Positions 36,023 through 47,700 of a stretch of 64,000 nucleotides of DNA are shown piece after piece. Location: positions 2,852,001 to 2,916,000 of the forward strand of contig JAXQJY010000032.1 in the NCBI GenBank assembly GCA_037042185.1, read 5' to 3'. Origin of the DNA: Sordariomycetes sp. S80-01Y (Eukaryota > Ascomycota > Sordariomycetes). The position numbers and the translations under genes were made by a program. The notes under the pieces are model-generated. The model was given only the letters and a program-made list of their open reading frames with translations, was not told the origin of the DNA and ran no database searches. Each line of letters opens with the position of its first letter. Positions within the stretch are counted from its first letter, which is position 1.

Positions 36023-36784
36023 ACGCCACGGGCCACCTTCAATCTTGGGAGCATTATCATTATCAGCTTGGTCCTCAATGCATCCTCTCGTACCACCCAC
36101 ATGTCTCACGTCGCCCCCGACGAGCCCCCACCAAAGAAATCGGAAACACGTCTGCTGCGTCGATGGGCTATCCGAAATAGCCGGGGCTTTGCACGACGAA
36201 ACTCTGCATGGCCGTGCGTTTCGAGGGCACATCTACGTATCTCCCTCGCCATCGCTCGTGCGTAATGATGCGCAGAGCGACGTGCCTTCTGCTACCTTAC
36301 GTAGGCCGACCAGCAAAGCCATCGCATGCTAGCAGCAGGATCATCAGTCCCAAGCGTCCTTCGGCAGATCCTCTGGGTGGATGCTGCCAATGCTGGCTGA
36401 GGTCACCGCAGAGGCGCGCATCGGAGGGTCTTCCCCAGATCGCACTCCAAGATGCAGGACCCTTATCACGACTCCTGATGGGCCAATCAGCGTGGGGCTG
36501 GACACACATTCCTTCTCGTCAGGGAGGCCTCGGTTGAGCCGTCGTGCTTTTCGACATTAGGGATTTACCGGTGACACCACCGTGACGAGCAGCGTTTCCT
36601 GCATGTGGTCGCCTCTAATCGTCAAGAGGCCATGACGTTCGGGGGAGCAGAATGTCTTAACAACCGACTCCTAGATATGCACGTGCTGATGATCCAACGC
36701 CAAGAAATCGAGTAGCCAAGCTTCATGAGCTATCAAACCATCCAGCCGCCCCCCCTCCCCCTAAACGCCATTCTGACTGCCAGA

Positions 36785-39211
36785 TCATGAAAAGAATAGC
36801 TTGTCCGTTTGCTCCTTCCTTGTAATCTCGTAGGTCAACATGAGATGGTTTTGGTAGTGCAGCATGATCCTCCATCGCTGCGGTAGAGCCGCATCGTCGG
36901 ACGTCTCAGGCACGCGCCCGACAGCAAGCCCGTGCAGCGGACGCGCCCTTCCCAGCGGACGGTGCTTCTTCTCCTCGCTGTCCCGCGGCAGTACGTGCTC
37001 GATGCGCATCCCGCGGTTCCACAGCGACGTGCCCGAATGGTCAGGTCGAGGCTTCTTAAGCTTTGTCAACGTCGCCACGGCGACCCGTCCCGTGGGCGAC
37101 CCCAAGACCACGACGCAGAGTTCGGGGATGTGGAACAGGAAGTTTATCCTGCTAGTTCCGAAGAAGAGGTCCGTGGTCTCCGTGAGGTCGTGGTTCTTGC
37201 AATGGAAAACGCTCGACCAGTAGGGGTTCATCTCCCAGCGCCGCGCGTGCTTGCTCGTAGGCTGCGTGAACTCGACCTCCTTTTCGTACGTTCGAAGCAG
37301 GATGTAATCCGACGCCGTGCCATCTTCCGCCCAGTCCTTGCCGCTGTTGTGAGCCATCTTGCTGCGCCTCAGCATCCCCGTGACGAGTTCCTCCGTGTGC
37401 GTCTTGATCTCTCCGCTGTGGGTAAAGTACAGCATGTCTCTGTCGCCGTACAGCTCGCTCTTCCGCTGCGATTTCTCCCGCCGCGCCCCAATGTCAGCCC
37501 ATGAGGTGAACGCTGCGGGATTCTCCATGAGATATTCAAGATCGGTCAGAACGTCGTCTAATCCGGTGAGCCCGTTGATGAGCTGGTGTGCTTGTCCAAG
37601 GACTACATGCAACTGAGAGTCCAGCGAGTCCAGGGTAGTTTCGTCCGTGGACGCCCCTGATATCCCGCCAGGCGATTTCGCATGCTCTTGTTGCCGCATG
37701 TCTTCGAGATTTGGGAAGTCCGGCATCAGGTAGAAGTCACACTCCCGCGTATTGGTCGGTAAATAAAATTGCGTCTCGACATGTCCAAACCCATCGAGCC
37801 TGAGCGGCGAATCCGGCGGACAAGGATTGTCGGGGAGGTCTGTGAGCAGGCTTTTGAGGTCATAAGACGGCCGAGCTCTCCCAGGGGACTGCCGGTTTCG
37901 AATACTGCTGATGTACCTATCGTCGATGTCATTCCCTGGGTCCTGCAAACTTCGGTCCATCTGCTCGTCGAGCGTGTGTGGAAACCCCAGGAGCTCCTGG
38001 AGGTTTGGCACTTCCATGAAATGGCGATCTTGGAAAGCCATCAAGCCCCAGCCCTTTGAGGTGTCCCCTTGAAACTCCTCGCTGGTGAAGCGGTAGGAGC
38101 AATTCCGCAAAACCCTACGAACAGGTGCTTCTGCTTTCCATATGTCTGCGATCCAAGTGTGCCCTTCTATATCCGTCCCGGCCACCTTCTCGGCGAATCC
38201 GTGCTTGTCATCCAGGAAGCATATGTTGGGCATGTTGTTCGAGTCTCTCGTCATGCCGACAATGATGCGCGTGTTCCTCTTCCGACAGCGAACAAGCCTC
38301 TCGTTCTCGGGCATTTTCTCCCATCTTTCCTTGTTGGGCAAATGGGGGTTTTCGGACAGCGCGGGTGCAAAGACTGTTATCTCCCATCGATTGCTGCTGA
38401 CTGCCATAAGACGTGACTTGGTGTGAATAGCAAGGCCCCAGGCCGATTTTCCGACATTGGCCTTGAGAAAAGGCTTGAATAACTTGGAGGAGCCTCCTGG
38501 GTTCGTCTCGTTCGGTGCTCGGTCGTTGATCTTGTCCGCGAAGACTTTCGTGTACCACGCGAAGACGTCGCCCTTATCCGTGCAGGCCAGCAGAATCTCG
38601 TCCTCGCCCAGTAACCCGGTCATGATGTGGTTGAGTGACCGTCCCCCGAGCTGTCTGTCGACATGTCCTCCAACACCCTCGCCTTCCTTCGTGGGCACGC
38701 ATTTGATCTTCGCATCAGGGTGCTTCGGCAGCCTCGCACCAACGGCGCTTCGCAATCTATAGGCGAATATGTGGTCTTGATAGGCGGAGAAGTAGAGCTT
38801 CTGGGGTTAGATCATCTGTATGCTATAGCGCATAGCTGACGTACGTTGTAGAGGTTGGACAAGGCGGTAAGGTTGCCGCGCAGCCTCGCGCAGGAAGGCA
38901 CCGTGAAGGCCGCATCCCCCAGATGGCCTGCCTCGGCTGTGCCAATGTCGCTCGCAGGCCACAGCAAAGTCTCGGATGAAGGGCCGATGTTGAAGCCCGG
39001 GAAGATCTCGCGCGCCTCGATGGCAGCGTGGGCATTGGGGCCGAACTGTCCCGGGAGTCCTTAGCAAACTTCAACTTTGCCGGGTGCGGGCGGCACGTAC
39101 TCTATCTTCCGCAGTCTGCACATGACACTTCCCAACCTGGATCTCCGTGTAAGATCGTCGATTCCTCGTGTCGGGCTTTGTGGGTGTCTCGGGCGGCTGT
39201 GGCGAGCTCAT
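36785..39211 (-). CDS. CRT10-like protein (ribonucleotide reductase transcription regulator family)
   Basis: Exons 39101-39211, 38845-39045 and 36785-38800 (minus) give 775 aa; the introns are 55 and 44 nt and keep frame. The region GRSLNHIMTGLLGEDEILLACTDKGDVFAWYT, NVGKSAWGLAIHTKSRLMAVSSN and WIADIWK matches what I know of the CRT10 family. In yeast, Crt10 is linked to transcription of ribonucleotide reductase genes; that role is not shown for filamentous fungi. The repeated short beta-rich motifs (LLACTDKGDVFAW, LMAVSSNRWEITVF) look like WD40-type propeller blades. The C-terminal half contains a conserved-looking VVLGSPTGRVAVATL and ends RKEQTDKLFFS. The N-terminus (MSSPQPPETPTKPDTRNRR) is polar and without a signal peptide. 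The family call rests on recognition of the motif pattern and is good but not certain. Confidence 0.8.
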
Positions 39212-39675
39212 CTTGGTCGCCCGCCGGGTGCTCGGCGTCCCCAATGCCGTAAACAGCACGAGACGTCGGCGGATGTTCGCATCGAAAGTTTGCAAGATTC
39301 GACTGTAGGGTCGTTCAGGGTGAGAGCATCAAATGGATGCCGTCGGGATTGGCGGCAGCCGGCCGGAGGAAGGTGGAGGTGACTAGTTAGTACTTAGTAG
39401 CTGCTGATGTGCAGGATGGAATTTCACAATTGGAGGCGCCCACTTGTCGCATTTCTGACGTCGAAGGCGGGGAGCTCTTGTCGATAAGGTCTCGGGACGG
39501 GAGCTTCCCCGGTACAAGGGGAGTCAGACACCGGATTAATAACGACTCAGCACTGCTCACGTTAAAGTTTACGCATTGGTAGCAACTGGTAAGCTGCAAT
39601 TTCACTCAACAGCTCTGTGTCAAATGCTTTTATAAGTGTCTAAATAATCGCTATGCAAGTCCCAAAAAGGTAATA
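39212..39675. other. Short intergenic region between two minus-strand genes
   Basis: Promoter side of the CRT10-like gene and 3' side of the GH5 gene. I see no further feature. Confidence 0.5.
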
Positions 39676-41214
39676 TCACTGGCTGCCCTCCTGCTGCCAC
39701 ATCAACTCCACCATATCCTTCATACGGTAATCCAAAATCGGGGTCGTGTAATCGTCCTTGACGAGCGCGTACGATTCCGGCGCACTCCTCCTGGGCTTGC
39801 GCGGATTCAGCGCCCAATATCCAAAGTCTGTGTCGAGCTCCTTCATGTACCGGAACAGGTTGCCCCAGTAATTCCTGCTCCCCAACCCGGGCGAGTGCGA
39901 AGCGCCCAGCTCGCCCAGCCACACGGGAGCGATGTCCTGCTCGAGGAGATAGCCCCAGTTGTAGCGCATGGTTGACACGAAGGACTCGTACGTGCGCTGG
40001 ACGAAGCGTCCACCCAAGCTTCCCCAGCCAGACCAGCCGTAGACGTGCGCCGAGTAGACGAGCTTGTCAGGCACGTCCAGCACGACTGGGCGCTTGCGCG
40101 CGCCGGAGAGATCGTTGGCCGATTCGGTCCCCTCGACGACGATGAGCCAGTCCGGGTTCATCTTGAGGAGGCGGTTGCCTGCATTTTCTGCTGCGGCGGC
40201 CCACTTCGACCATGGCATCGTGCCCCAGAGACCACGGACCTCGTTGCGCAGGTCGCAGCCGATGACAAGGGGGTTGTCGAGGTAGGGGAGCATGATCTTC
40301 TCCCAATTCTGGATCCAGTCCTCTTCCGTTTGCTTCAAGCGACAGATCGGGCCGAGGTGGTCGTTCGCCCAGCCTGCGTCGCACGGGTCGGCGCCGCAGC
40401 ACCAGGTGGCGGAGGTGATGTGGTTGTTGATGATGACGGCGATGCCCGCGTCGGTCAGAGCGTTTGTGGTCGCTTCAAAGACTTCCATGGCCGTCTTCCC
40501 GATGAGGTCAGGATTCTTGCTCAGAAGCTTGGGGTCGACCTTGGGATTGGCAGTAACCAGCTCATCAGCATACGGCAGCCGCACACTGTTGAAGCCCAGC
40601 CTCTTAATGGTCTCTGCGATCTCGGACCGATGCTTCACGTTCAATCCTCCCACGACAAACAGCTCATCACTCGCCCCGTACCAGTTCACGCTCGCCAGCT
40701 TGAACCTCTTCCCCTGCGCATCAACCACGTCCCTGCCACGCGTTCGCAACGGCAGCTCAAAGTTGGTGATGTTGATGTGCTCCGGCGGTGGTCCAAGCGG
40801 ACCCTTGCTGAACTTGATAGTGTCGGGATCCGGCCTCCAACGCGCCTTCAAGGCCTTTTCAGCCCTGTACTTGTACACTCCCCAGCCCCCTATCAGGGCC
40901 AGGAGCAGAATGAGCCACATCATGACACGCCGCCTGAAGCAGTGCGAAAACCGTCGCCTTCGGTGGCGGGCGTTCAAATGACGCTTCGCAAAGTCGACGG
41001 GGTCGTAGCCGTCGTCTTCTGAGCTCCTGTCGGAGGCGAGTTCGGAGTCGAAGTCTCGGTAGCGGTTGAATGTGGGCAGAGGGGCATCTTCCTCCTCAGA
41101 ATGTCGAGGTGACGACCGCAGAGAGATGGAGGCCGCTCTCACTTGGCGTCGTGGACCCCTGGCGTTGAAAAAACGCCCGATTTGGCCCAGGGCCCCACCA
41201 CCAATGGCGGGCAT
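39676..41214 (-). CDS. Type II membrane GH5-family glycoside hydrolase (cellulase/exoglucanase-like)
   Basis: An intronless frame; the first ATG at 41214 gives 512 aa, since the upstream open part has no ATG. The N-terminal 97 residues are polar and then basic (RHRRRRFSHCFRRR), followed by one membrane helix at about 98-114 (MMWLILLLALIGGWGVY), so the catalytic domain should face outside the cytosol. GH5 hallmarks are the catalytic acid/base E325 in DLRNEVRG and the nucleophile E435 in VWLGELGA, with SVNWYGASDE near the domain start and GFNSVRLPYADEL in the first barrel strands. GH5 enzymes cleave beta-linked glycans; a membrane-anchored form may act on the fungus's own wall or on glycolipids. 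Substrate is not deducible. Short Cys pairs (WCCGADPCDAGW) may form a disulphide. Confidence 0.9.
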   Translation of the reverse strand: MPAIGGGALGQIGRFFNARGPRRQVRAASISLRSSPRHSEEEDAPLPTFNRYRDFDSELASDRSSEDDGYDPVDFAKRHLNARHRRRRFSHCFRRRVMMWLILLLALIGGWGVYKYRAEKALKARWRPDPDTIKFSKGPLGPPPEHINITNFELPLRTRGRDVVDAQGKRFKLASVNWYGASDELFVVGGLNVKHRSEIAETIKRLGFNSVRLPYADELVTANPKVDPKLLSKNPDLIGKTAMEVFEATTNALTDAGIAVIINNHITSATWCCGADPCDAGWANDHLGPICRLKQTEEDWIQNWEKIMLPYLDNPLVIGCDLRNEVRGLWGTMPWSKWAAAAENAGNRLLKMNPDWLIVVEGTESANDLSGARKRPVVLDVPDKLVYSAHVYGWSGWGSLGGRFVQRTYESFVSTMRYNWGYLLEQDIAPVWLGELGASHSPGLGSRNYWGNLFRYMKELDTDFGYWALNPRKPRRSAPESYALVKDDYTTPILDYRMKDMVELMWQQEGSQ

Positions 41215-43099
41215 TTTGGATGACGGTGACTGCAAGTTTAGAACCACTGCAGAGCTGAGCGTCGTCAACCAGCTTTCCTTTTACTCCCTATTTACTGCAA
41301 AATAACAATATTGCGTCGCTGAATGTGATTTTTCTTTGTCCAGTGACCAAACCGAAGTTTTTGTGATGTTGCCAGCTGTCAGCTCGGTATGTATCGCGTT
41401 CGGCAAAGCCCGACTGATCCTCAGCGTCGTGGGCGGCTGAGCAACACCGAGCGCCCTACGCCGTATGCAAGTGCCCGTCTGAGGCGGGTCGTGCTGACGA
41501 TGGAATCCCACAAGCCGAAGATTTCTTGTCCAGCTATTTGGTGACAGTTCCGTAGATGTAGATGTGTGCTCACGCCTGACAGTAGGTCCAGAAGGTGTGC
41601 GAGGGATGGAGGATGGGAAAAGGTAGATGAGTCCTGCGGGATACGCGGAAGCGTCGGTATAAGTGAAGATATCGCGCCCTGAGGTGGAAGTGCGGTAAGC
41701 TCGGGGGGCTGCGAACAGAGCGACGAATCACCACGCATGAACAAGTACCAGAAGCGTAGAATCAAGACCACGACCAGACAGCTCAATCCGACTTTCCCGG
41801 CGGGCAGCAGCCTCAATTAATAATGGACAGCTCCCATCACTGCCTCGCGCCGGTGAGCAAGAGCGCGCAGCTCCGCATCTGGCATCTCCAGTAAGGTAAG
41901 TCTGCACCATACCTCGACAGACTTCCCGAGGGTGCCGGCCCGTCAGCCACCTGGCTCGAACAGAACATTTTCCCCCCCAGGATGGGTCCTGTTTTAGCAA
42001 TGCTACGCAGCTCCCTCCCCGCACATGAGGCATAAGCATTCAATGGGCTGCGGCCGTCTCGGACTCCCGTGCCTTGGGCCCCATCTCCAGAAGTTCTGCC
42101 TCTTTGCGGACAAGGCCGTAGGGCTGTGCTCCAGCAGGCAACGCCATGGGCAGTGGGAGCTCGGGGGCCTCGTAAGACTCGAGGCGATAAGATGGGCATT
42201 GTTCAATAATGGAGCATTCCGTGTCAATACTGCGGCTGCTCTGACTGTTCTGAGCCTTCGGCAGGGCCAGCTCTCGGTCTAGTTCCAAGTCACTCGCAGG
42301 CACGCGATTCCTTGCCTAAAGCGCCCCGCCTGCGTTCCCAATACGACAACTGGCCACATGCGTATCACACTCAATAAAGTGAGCTACCATTGCCCAATCT
42401 GTGGATTGCGCTTCGACGTTCACGAATCCGTGGCCTTTATGAGAAACTTGTTTCAATCGGGAATTATTGATTATCTGTCCTGTTGACTGCATCATGACAT
42501 GACCAAGCCGGCTCATCGGGCAGCTATCTCATCATGACAGCTCGACTTCCGCCGCTCCCGTGCCCACACCAATCATCACCAGCTTTGCCCCGTGCCAGCC
42601 TTCTCAGTAGTCTATCTTGGTACGGCCGCCCCATTGTTGCCCCGAACTTGAAGTGACACACGCATAGCGCCGTCAGCTGCATGGAGATCCGAGCAAGCCC
42701 CCCATTCGCTGCGGCGCGCTCGGCAGATGTTGACCCTTCATGCGTCCCTCGCTGCAACGTCTGTCCGGGCCTCCGGCATCCGCTATGTCCGAATTACGGA
42801 CTCAGCTGTACCGTCTCCTTCGATGGCAAAGGACGGCGCCTCGGCCTCGGGCTTCTTTCTCTGGTCCGGTGTAAGCCTCGCACCGAGTCCGTATGGGGTC
42901 AGACTTTTGATGCTTTCTTCGGCACATTTCTTTCCCAGAATTCCTCCACATTAGAAAATCGTCGGGTGGCAGCGAGTGCATCATGTCGTAGGCGCTCCAC
43001 GAGCAAGGTCGGCCTGTCGCCGAGCCTCGATCTGCATGGATGTCGGTAAAGTAGTGTCTTATACTAGTGCGGGATCCTCTTCTTGTTTCCCGTGCCCCC
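41215..43099. other. Intergenic region between two minus-strand genes
   Basis: About 1.9 kb. A few short minus-strand frames (41421-41816 with a hydrophobic start, and 42040-42303) look somewhat protein-like but have no domain and no clear exon structure, so they are not called. Confidence 0.4.
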
Positions 43100-44752
43100 C
43101 TAGAGCTTGTTCATGCCTAGGGGGTTCATGTCCTCGTGGATTGTCGGATGGTAGGTCTTTTGGGGGAAGGCGAATGTCTGGTTCGGGTCCCAGCCAGGTT
43201 GGCTTGGGGGTCGGGGACTCGAGTAGGATCGAGACGGCGCGTGGTATCTGGCAGACTGGCCAAAGTAATCGGGAGTCGTCCTCCCGCCAGGTGGAGGAGA
43301 CCTCATCACTGGATCAAGCGGTGTTACCTCGACGTTGCCCGTATCCTTTGAGAGCATCTCATACGAACGTTTGTCATTCTTCATTTCATCCCTGGCATCA
43401 GCCGACACGAATTCATTCTTCTTGCGACGAGGAAAGCAAGGCAGCAGATCGATCCAAGCCTTGACCATTGTCCAGCGTCCAAGGAGGAAGAGAAGCCAGA
43501 CGCCGTTGAGCTGAAGAGGGATTAGTATGCATGTCACACGAGCGTAGAGGCGCGTTGCTTACCGTCAGCAGAAGCAGCACCGCAGTGACCGTCGCCTCGT
43601 TGATAACCAAGTCGCCGGCCTTATCAAGACACTTGTCCTTGTCGCCCCGGTTGCCGATCAGACACAACCCCCAATCCTCAGCAATGGTCGGGTCATCCGT
43701 GACGGACTGCACAACATTGTCCTGGAAGACGAATACGACCGAGAAGAAGATGACGTCGGCGATAATGATGAGAACGATGGCGATACCGCGCCATTGCAGG
43801 CTGATGACACGACGGACGCGACGGTAGGCCTGGCGAGGCGTCATGGAATGTGACGTCGTGGAGTAGGCTGGCAAGCCCGACCCCTCGGTGGAAGCATTGT
43901 TGTCGGACAAGGAAGCAAGGTAAACCTTGATGCAGTAGCCGAACGTCGCAAAGGTGATGATGACCGTTGCGCCGGCAAATATCAACAGGGGAATCCAGAA
44001 GTCTGCCAGGCTGTTGTCGTGGTTGATGTGGCAAGTAGCTCCGAATCGGAAGGAAACGCCACTGAAGCTCAGGGCGAGAGCCAGCCCCAGGATGGGCACG
44101 CCCCATCCGGCAGCTTGAGAGAAGATCATGAAGTTGCGTCCGACCAAGACCTGCCAGCAGATCTGGAGATGAAGAGACAGGGATCGAAGGAATGCCCACA
44201 TCACGCCGGCCCATCCTCCAAACATCAACAAAGCTCCCGAGGCCCCGCAGACGTTGCTGGTGTGCATGCTGTGCGGTGTGATCTCGTTATAGCACTGTTC
44301 CGGTTGAGCAGCAAGGGGCACCGTGAAACCAAGCTGTCTTGTCAGCACATAACCTAGCGACTCTGAGGGTGGTGTTGGCTCACGGTCATAAAGAGCACTC
44401 CAAGAGTGAGGCAGACGCTCAGGTAGTGACGGTTCGTCTTCTCGACAGGCAGTACTGCCCAGGACAACAGTAAGAACAAGCAACAGATACCGCTCGCTGT
44501 CGCGACCCAGTTGGCCACTGCTGTGAGTGTTGTGAAGTAGTCTGGATACACCCATTCCGTCATGGGACATGGGAGACAACAGGACATGTCCTCGCCGATC
44601 TGCTGGCAAAGCCGCCCTTCAATAACTGAGCAATGTTAGCATGCTGACCAAGAAGATTCGTGAAAAGGTGCGCCCTTACATCCGCCATCGTCACTGAAAA
44701 GGGTGGCGTCAAAGAAGGGGGCAGGACACAGGTTGACCGAGTTGTTGGCCAT
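43100..44752 (-). CDS. Frizzled/Smoothened-like 7TM receptor-type membrane protein
   Basis: Exons 44680-44752, 44384-44625, 43563-44333 and 43100-43510 (minus) give 498 aa; the three introns keep frame. Seven hydrophobic helices are seen, starting near residues 61-83 and 91-112. The stretch LQICWQVLVGRNFMIFSQAAGWG followed by GVSFRFGATCHINHDNSLADFW is characteristic of the fungal Frizzled-like 7TM family. The extracellular N-terminus (about 55 residues) has clustered Cys (C9, C31, C40, C41, C44) but is far too short for a Frizzled Cys-rich domain. Cysteines in the first two outer loops (QCYNE, NVCGASG) could form disulphides. The cytosolic tail of about 120 residues is polar, Pro/Ser/Tyr-rich and starts with a basic patch RRKKN. 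The ligand and G-protein coupling are unknown; such receptors are inferred to sense environmental cues. Confidence 0.85.
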
Positions 44753-47700
44753 GATGAAGCCCTGTGTTCGAAAAGAAGATTAGGAGGGATACGGTGGACG
44801 CGCTGTCGTCGAGCTCGCTGGTGGCTCGCGTTTCACCGGATCGTGGTCGTCGATGGCGATATCGTGACAGATCCGGGAGTCTGCTGAGCAATCGTGGTAT
44901 CGACGGTCGTGTATCGAGTAGGTAACAAGTTGTGGTAAGACCAAATGCGACCATGCAAACCGAATTAGGAAAATGTGTGAGGGAACGTCGTCTAAGAGAG
45001 GGACAGGAAGGCCAGTATCCAGGCTCGTGGCAACACCAGCACACGCGTGACTCCAAGGCAGGCTGCAAGGTATAAGTCGTATAATGGCCGGGCCCACGAC
45101 CGGAGTAACGACGTTATACTCGCTTGAAAGCAGATAGTGGTACAAGCCGCCAGGACAGATGAACAAACAGAGAAACACTTCGCACGCTGATCTCACGCGC
45201 GAGGGGAGGGCGTACGAGGTGATAAATATCCGGGCGAGGCAGACAGTCCAGGCAAGGTGCGAGACCTAGGAGGTCCAAGACCCGAAGTGTTGCAACCCCT
45301 GTCCATGGACCTCGGGGCCACTCATGGAGCCAGAGGCCATCTTCCCTTCTCGGCATGAAAGAGCGTTGGTGCGTTATGGAGGGCGCAGGGGCCAATTAGA
45401 CGATGCTGGAGGGTCCAGAAGGTACATGCGAGAGAGGAGTCCTGGTGAGAGGTCCGCCGTCAGCGCCCACTGGGGATCGAGGCCGTCGAAGAGGTGAGCT
45501 GAGCACTTTGGCTGGCCACGGGTGGGTCAAGGGGGGGTTGTACCCGTCCACGCACCACGGTGCCAGTACCAGTGTCGGTCGAGTGTGGTGGAGCCTCCAG
45601 TCAAGTCCGGCGGTGCGGTGCAGTGGCTTCAGGCACAAGGGCTTGAAGGGGCGCTGGGGGCAGCGCGAGGTGCATCCGGTGGACCGTTGGGTGTCGGGAG
45701 GAGGTGGTTGGCAACGCAGAATCACAGCGATGGTGTGCAAGTGGATACGGAGGTGCTGGTGCGCCAGGGGTCGTCTTCAGGCCCCGCAGCCCGGCGACAG
45801 GGGTTGCACACCCCCTCGGACCGCCCAAAGATCTCTGCTGAGGGCCGCGCTGAGAGGGCCGCGGGCCTAAGCCTCGGGAAGGCTGCTCAGGTGCATTGGG
45901 ACCAACGGGCGGGTCGTGTCGTGTCGTGACTGTTGGCTGTGGCCGTCGTGGGTGAGGTGAGGTTGAAGATTGCATTTGCTGGCTGCCCCAAACTCGAGGC
46001 TACTTTACCTTACCACGAGCATAAGGTACCTTGGACGGTCAAGAATAGATGTGAGGCAACCGAGTCCGGGTTGCGCCTTCCCTCCATGGGACTTTCCTGA
46101 TAAGAGATCTTCGCCGGGGGAAAGTGTTTGGTCTATCAACCATCCCCGCACTTCACCACTGCCAGGCCTGCGCCCATCACCTTACCTCACCTCACCAAAC
46201 CAGCAACGTGAAGCACCGCAGCCTTGGATCGGCCGCCCAGATCAAGGGCCCAAGCCAAGGCCCGGATTCATCACAGGCTCCCGATTTATACGCGATGCCA
46301 GGTTGTGCATGAGGTTTCACGACTCGAAGGATGGCAAGTAGGACATGACGCTGCGCAGGTGGCAAGATCACAGCCTGCGTCGTCAGTGTCGTGCATCCCG
46401 ATTCACGAGCCACATACCGTCCGAGCGTCATCTCGTAAACTGGAACCATCTTGACGCTCACCCTTCCCACCAGCCCAATCACCTGGCGTCGCCCCAGCAG
46501 GTGGTTGATATGGATAAGCCTTCCATCTCTCAACTGCCGGATCTATCTCGCGCTACGCCTAGGAGCTTCGATCGCCAGCTTCCCAAGTCGTCACAGCCAA
46601 GGTCGAGCTTCTGACGCGGATTGGCCGAGATGCGCGGCTCCTTCATGCTTGACTCAGATCTCGACGTTTGTCTCTGACCTGTGAGACACGCAGGAGCCGT
46701 GAGCTGTTTCGATGCAGGAACTGCAGCCCACCACGCGATCCTCTACTGCACCACGCCGCCAAACAGCACCTCGACATGGCTGACGGCATTACGACCTAGA
46801 CAAGACAGGCTTCAGATGCTGGGTAGCTCGCGCGAGTCAGCCTGCGCAATGGGTGCCAATACAGAGTTGATGCAGTTGATGCGGTGGCCATTCAGCTCTC
46901 AGTTCCGGGATTCGATGGTGAGGTCTTGAGTCCAGCGCGTACTCTACTAGCTGATTCGACGCTGCCGCTAGACACAAATCTCACAAAACGCGAGGAGCGA
47001 CGCCATCGCACAGCCAACACCACCAATGGAAAGGCGCAGTCGCCAGAAGCCCAGAACAAGGCCTGACTATATTTCACGCGGTACAGCCCGCCACTCGCTT
47101 CTGCACGGAGCAGCATGACACTGGCGTTAGGGCTGAGCTGCCATACTGCTTCCCAATTGAGCCCTTTCAACACCACTCCTTGACGGACAATTTTTCCGCT
47201 TTTCGCCGTCACGACGATCAGCTTTATGCGATGCATGCTGCCTCGTATTGGTCGTGAAAACAGCTCAGCCATTGGTGTCTGATTTTCCACGGGCCAAGCG
47301 TGACCAACTGCACGAATGGTCGGCCTGTGGACACACCGCGCGACAAGTTCGTCCGTCGTCCCGTGCGCCTCAACTGGCAGACCACCGTTGACACACAAGA
47401 ACCTCTTCGCCGCGACATGAGGGGCCCGGAGCGCGATATCAACATGCCAGAAAGCAGGCGTGGGTTGAGCGTCGAGACCGTTCCCTGCAGCAAAAGCTTG
47501 GAGTCCTAACCGCAGGAGGCGCCATACTTTGATCAGTTCTCATGAGAGGGCTGCCTCTGTGAGCAGCGAGAGGAAGCTCGCCTTGAATTTAACAAACCCT
47601 ACCAAGAGCGGCCTAATGGGAGAATTATCACTGACACATTAGCTTGGGGTTCGAAGGCTGCTGAGCACTCGTGCTGTGGAGGACTTTCAGAGCGTTCGAC

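Larger units (their letters stand above)
33789..36784. other. Intergenic region, promoter side of the ammonium transporter
   Basis: About 3 kb between the transporter's 5' end and the 3' end of the CRT10-like gene. It contains the GATA pair at 34154-34163, a 24-nt AG repeat at 35824-35847 and an AAGCTG repeat at 36004-36022. The overlapping frames around 35550-36330 have no recognisable domain and I do not call them. Confidence 0.45.

Noticed and set aside
41421-41816. 131-codon minus-strand frame starting with a hydrophobic stretch
   Set aside because: It could be a small membrane protein, but the rest is uninformative and an internal splice site gives conflicting frames.
42040-42303. 87-codon minus-strand frame with fairly protein-like composition
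   Set aside because: No domain, no splice chain to neighbouring frames and no clear promoter; kept only as a note.
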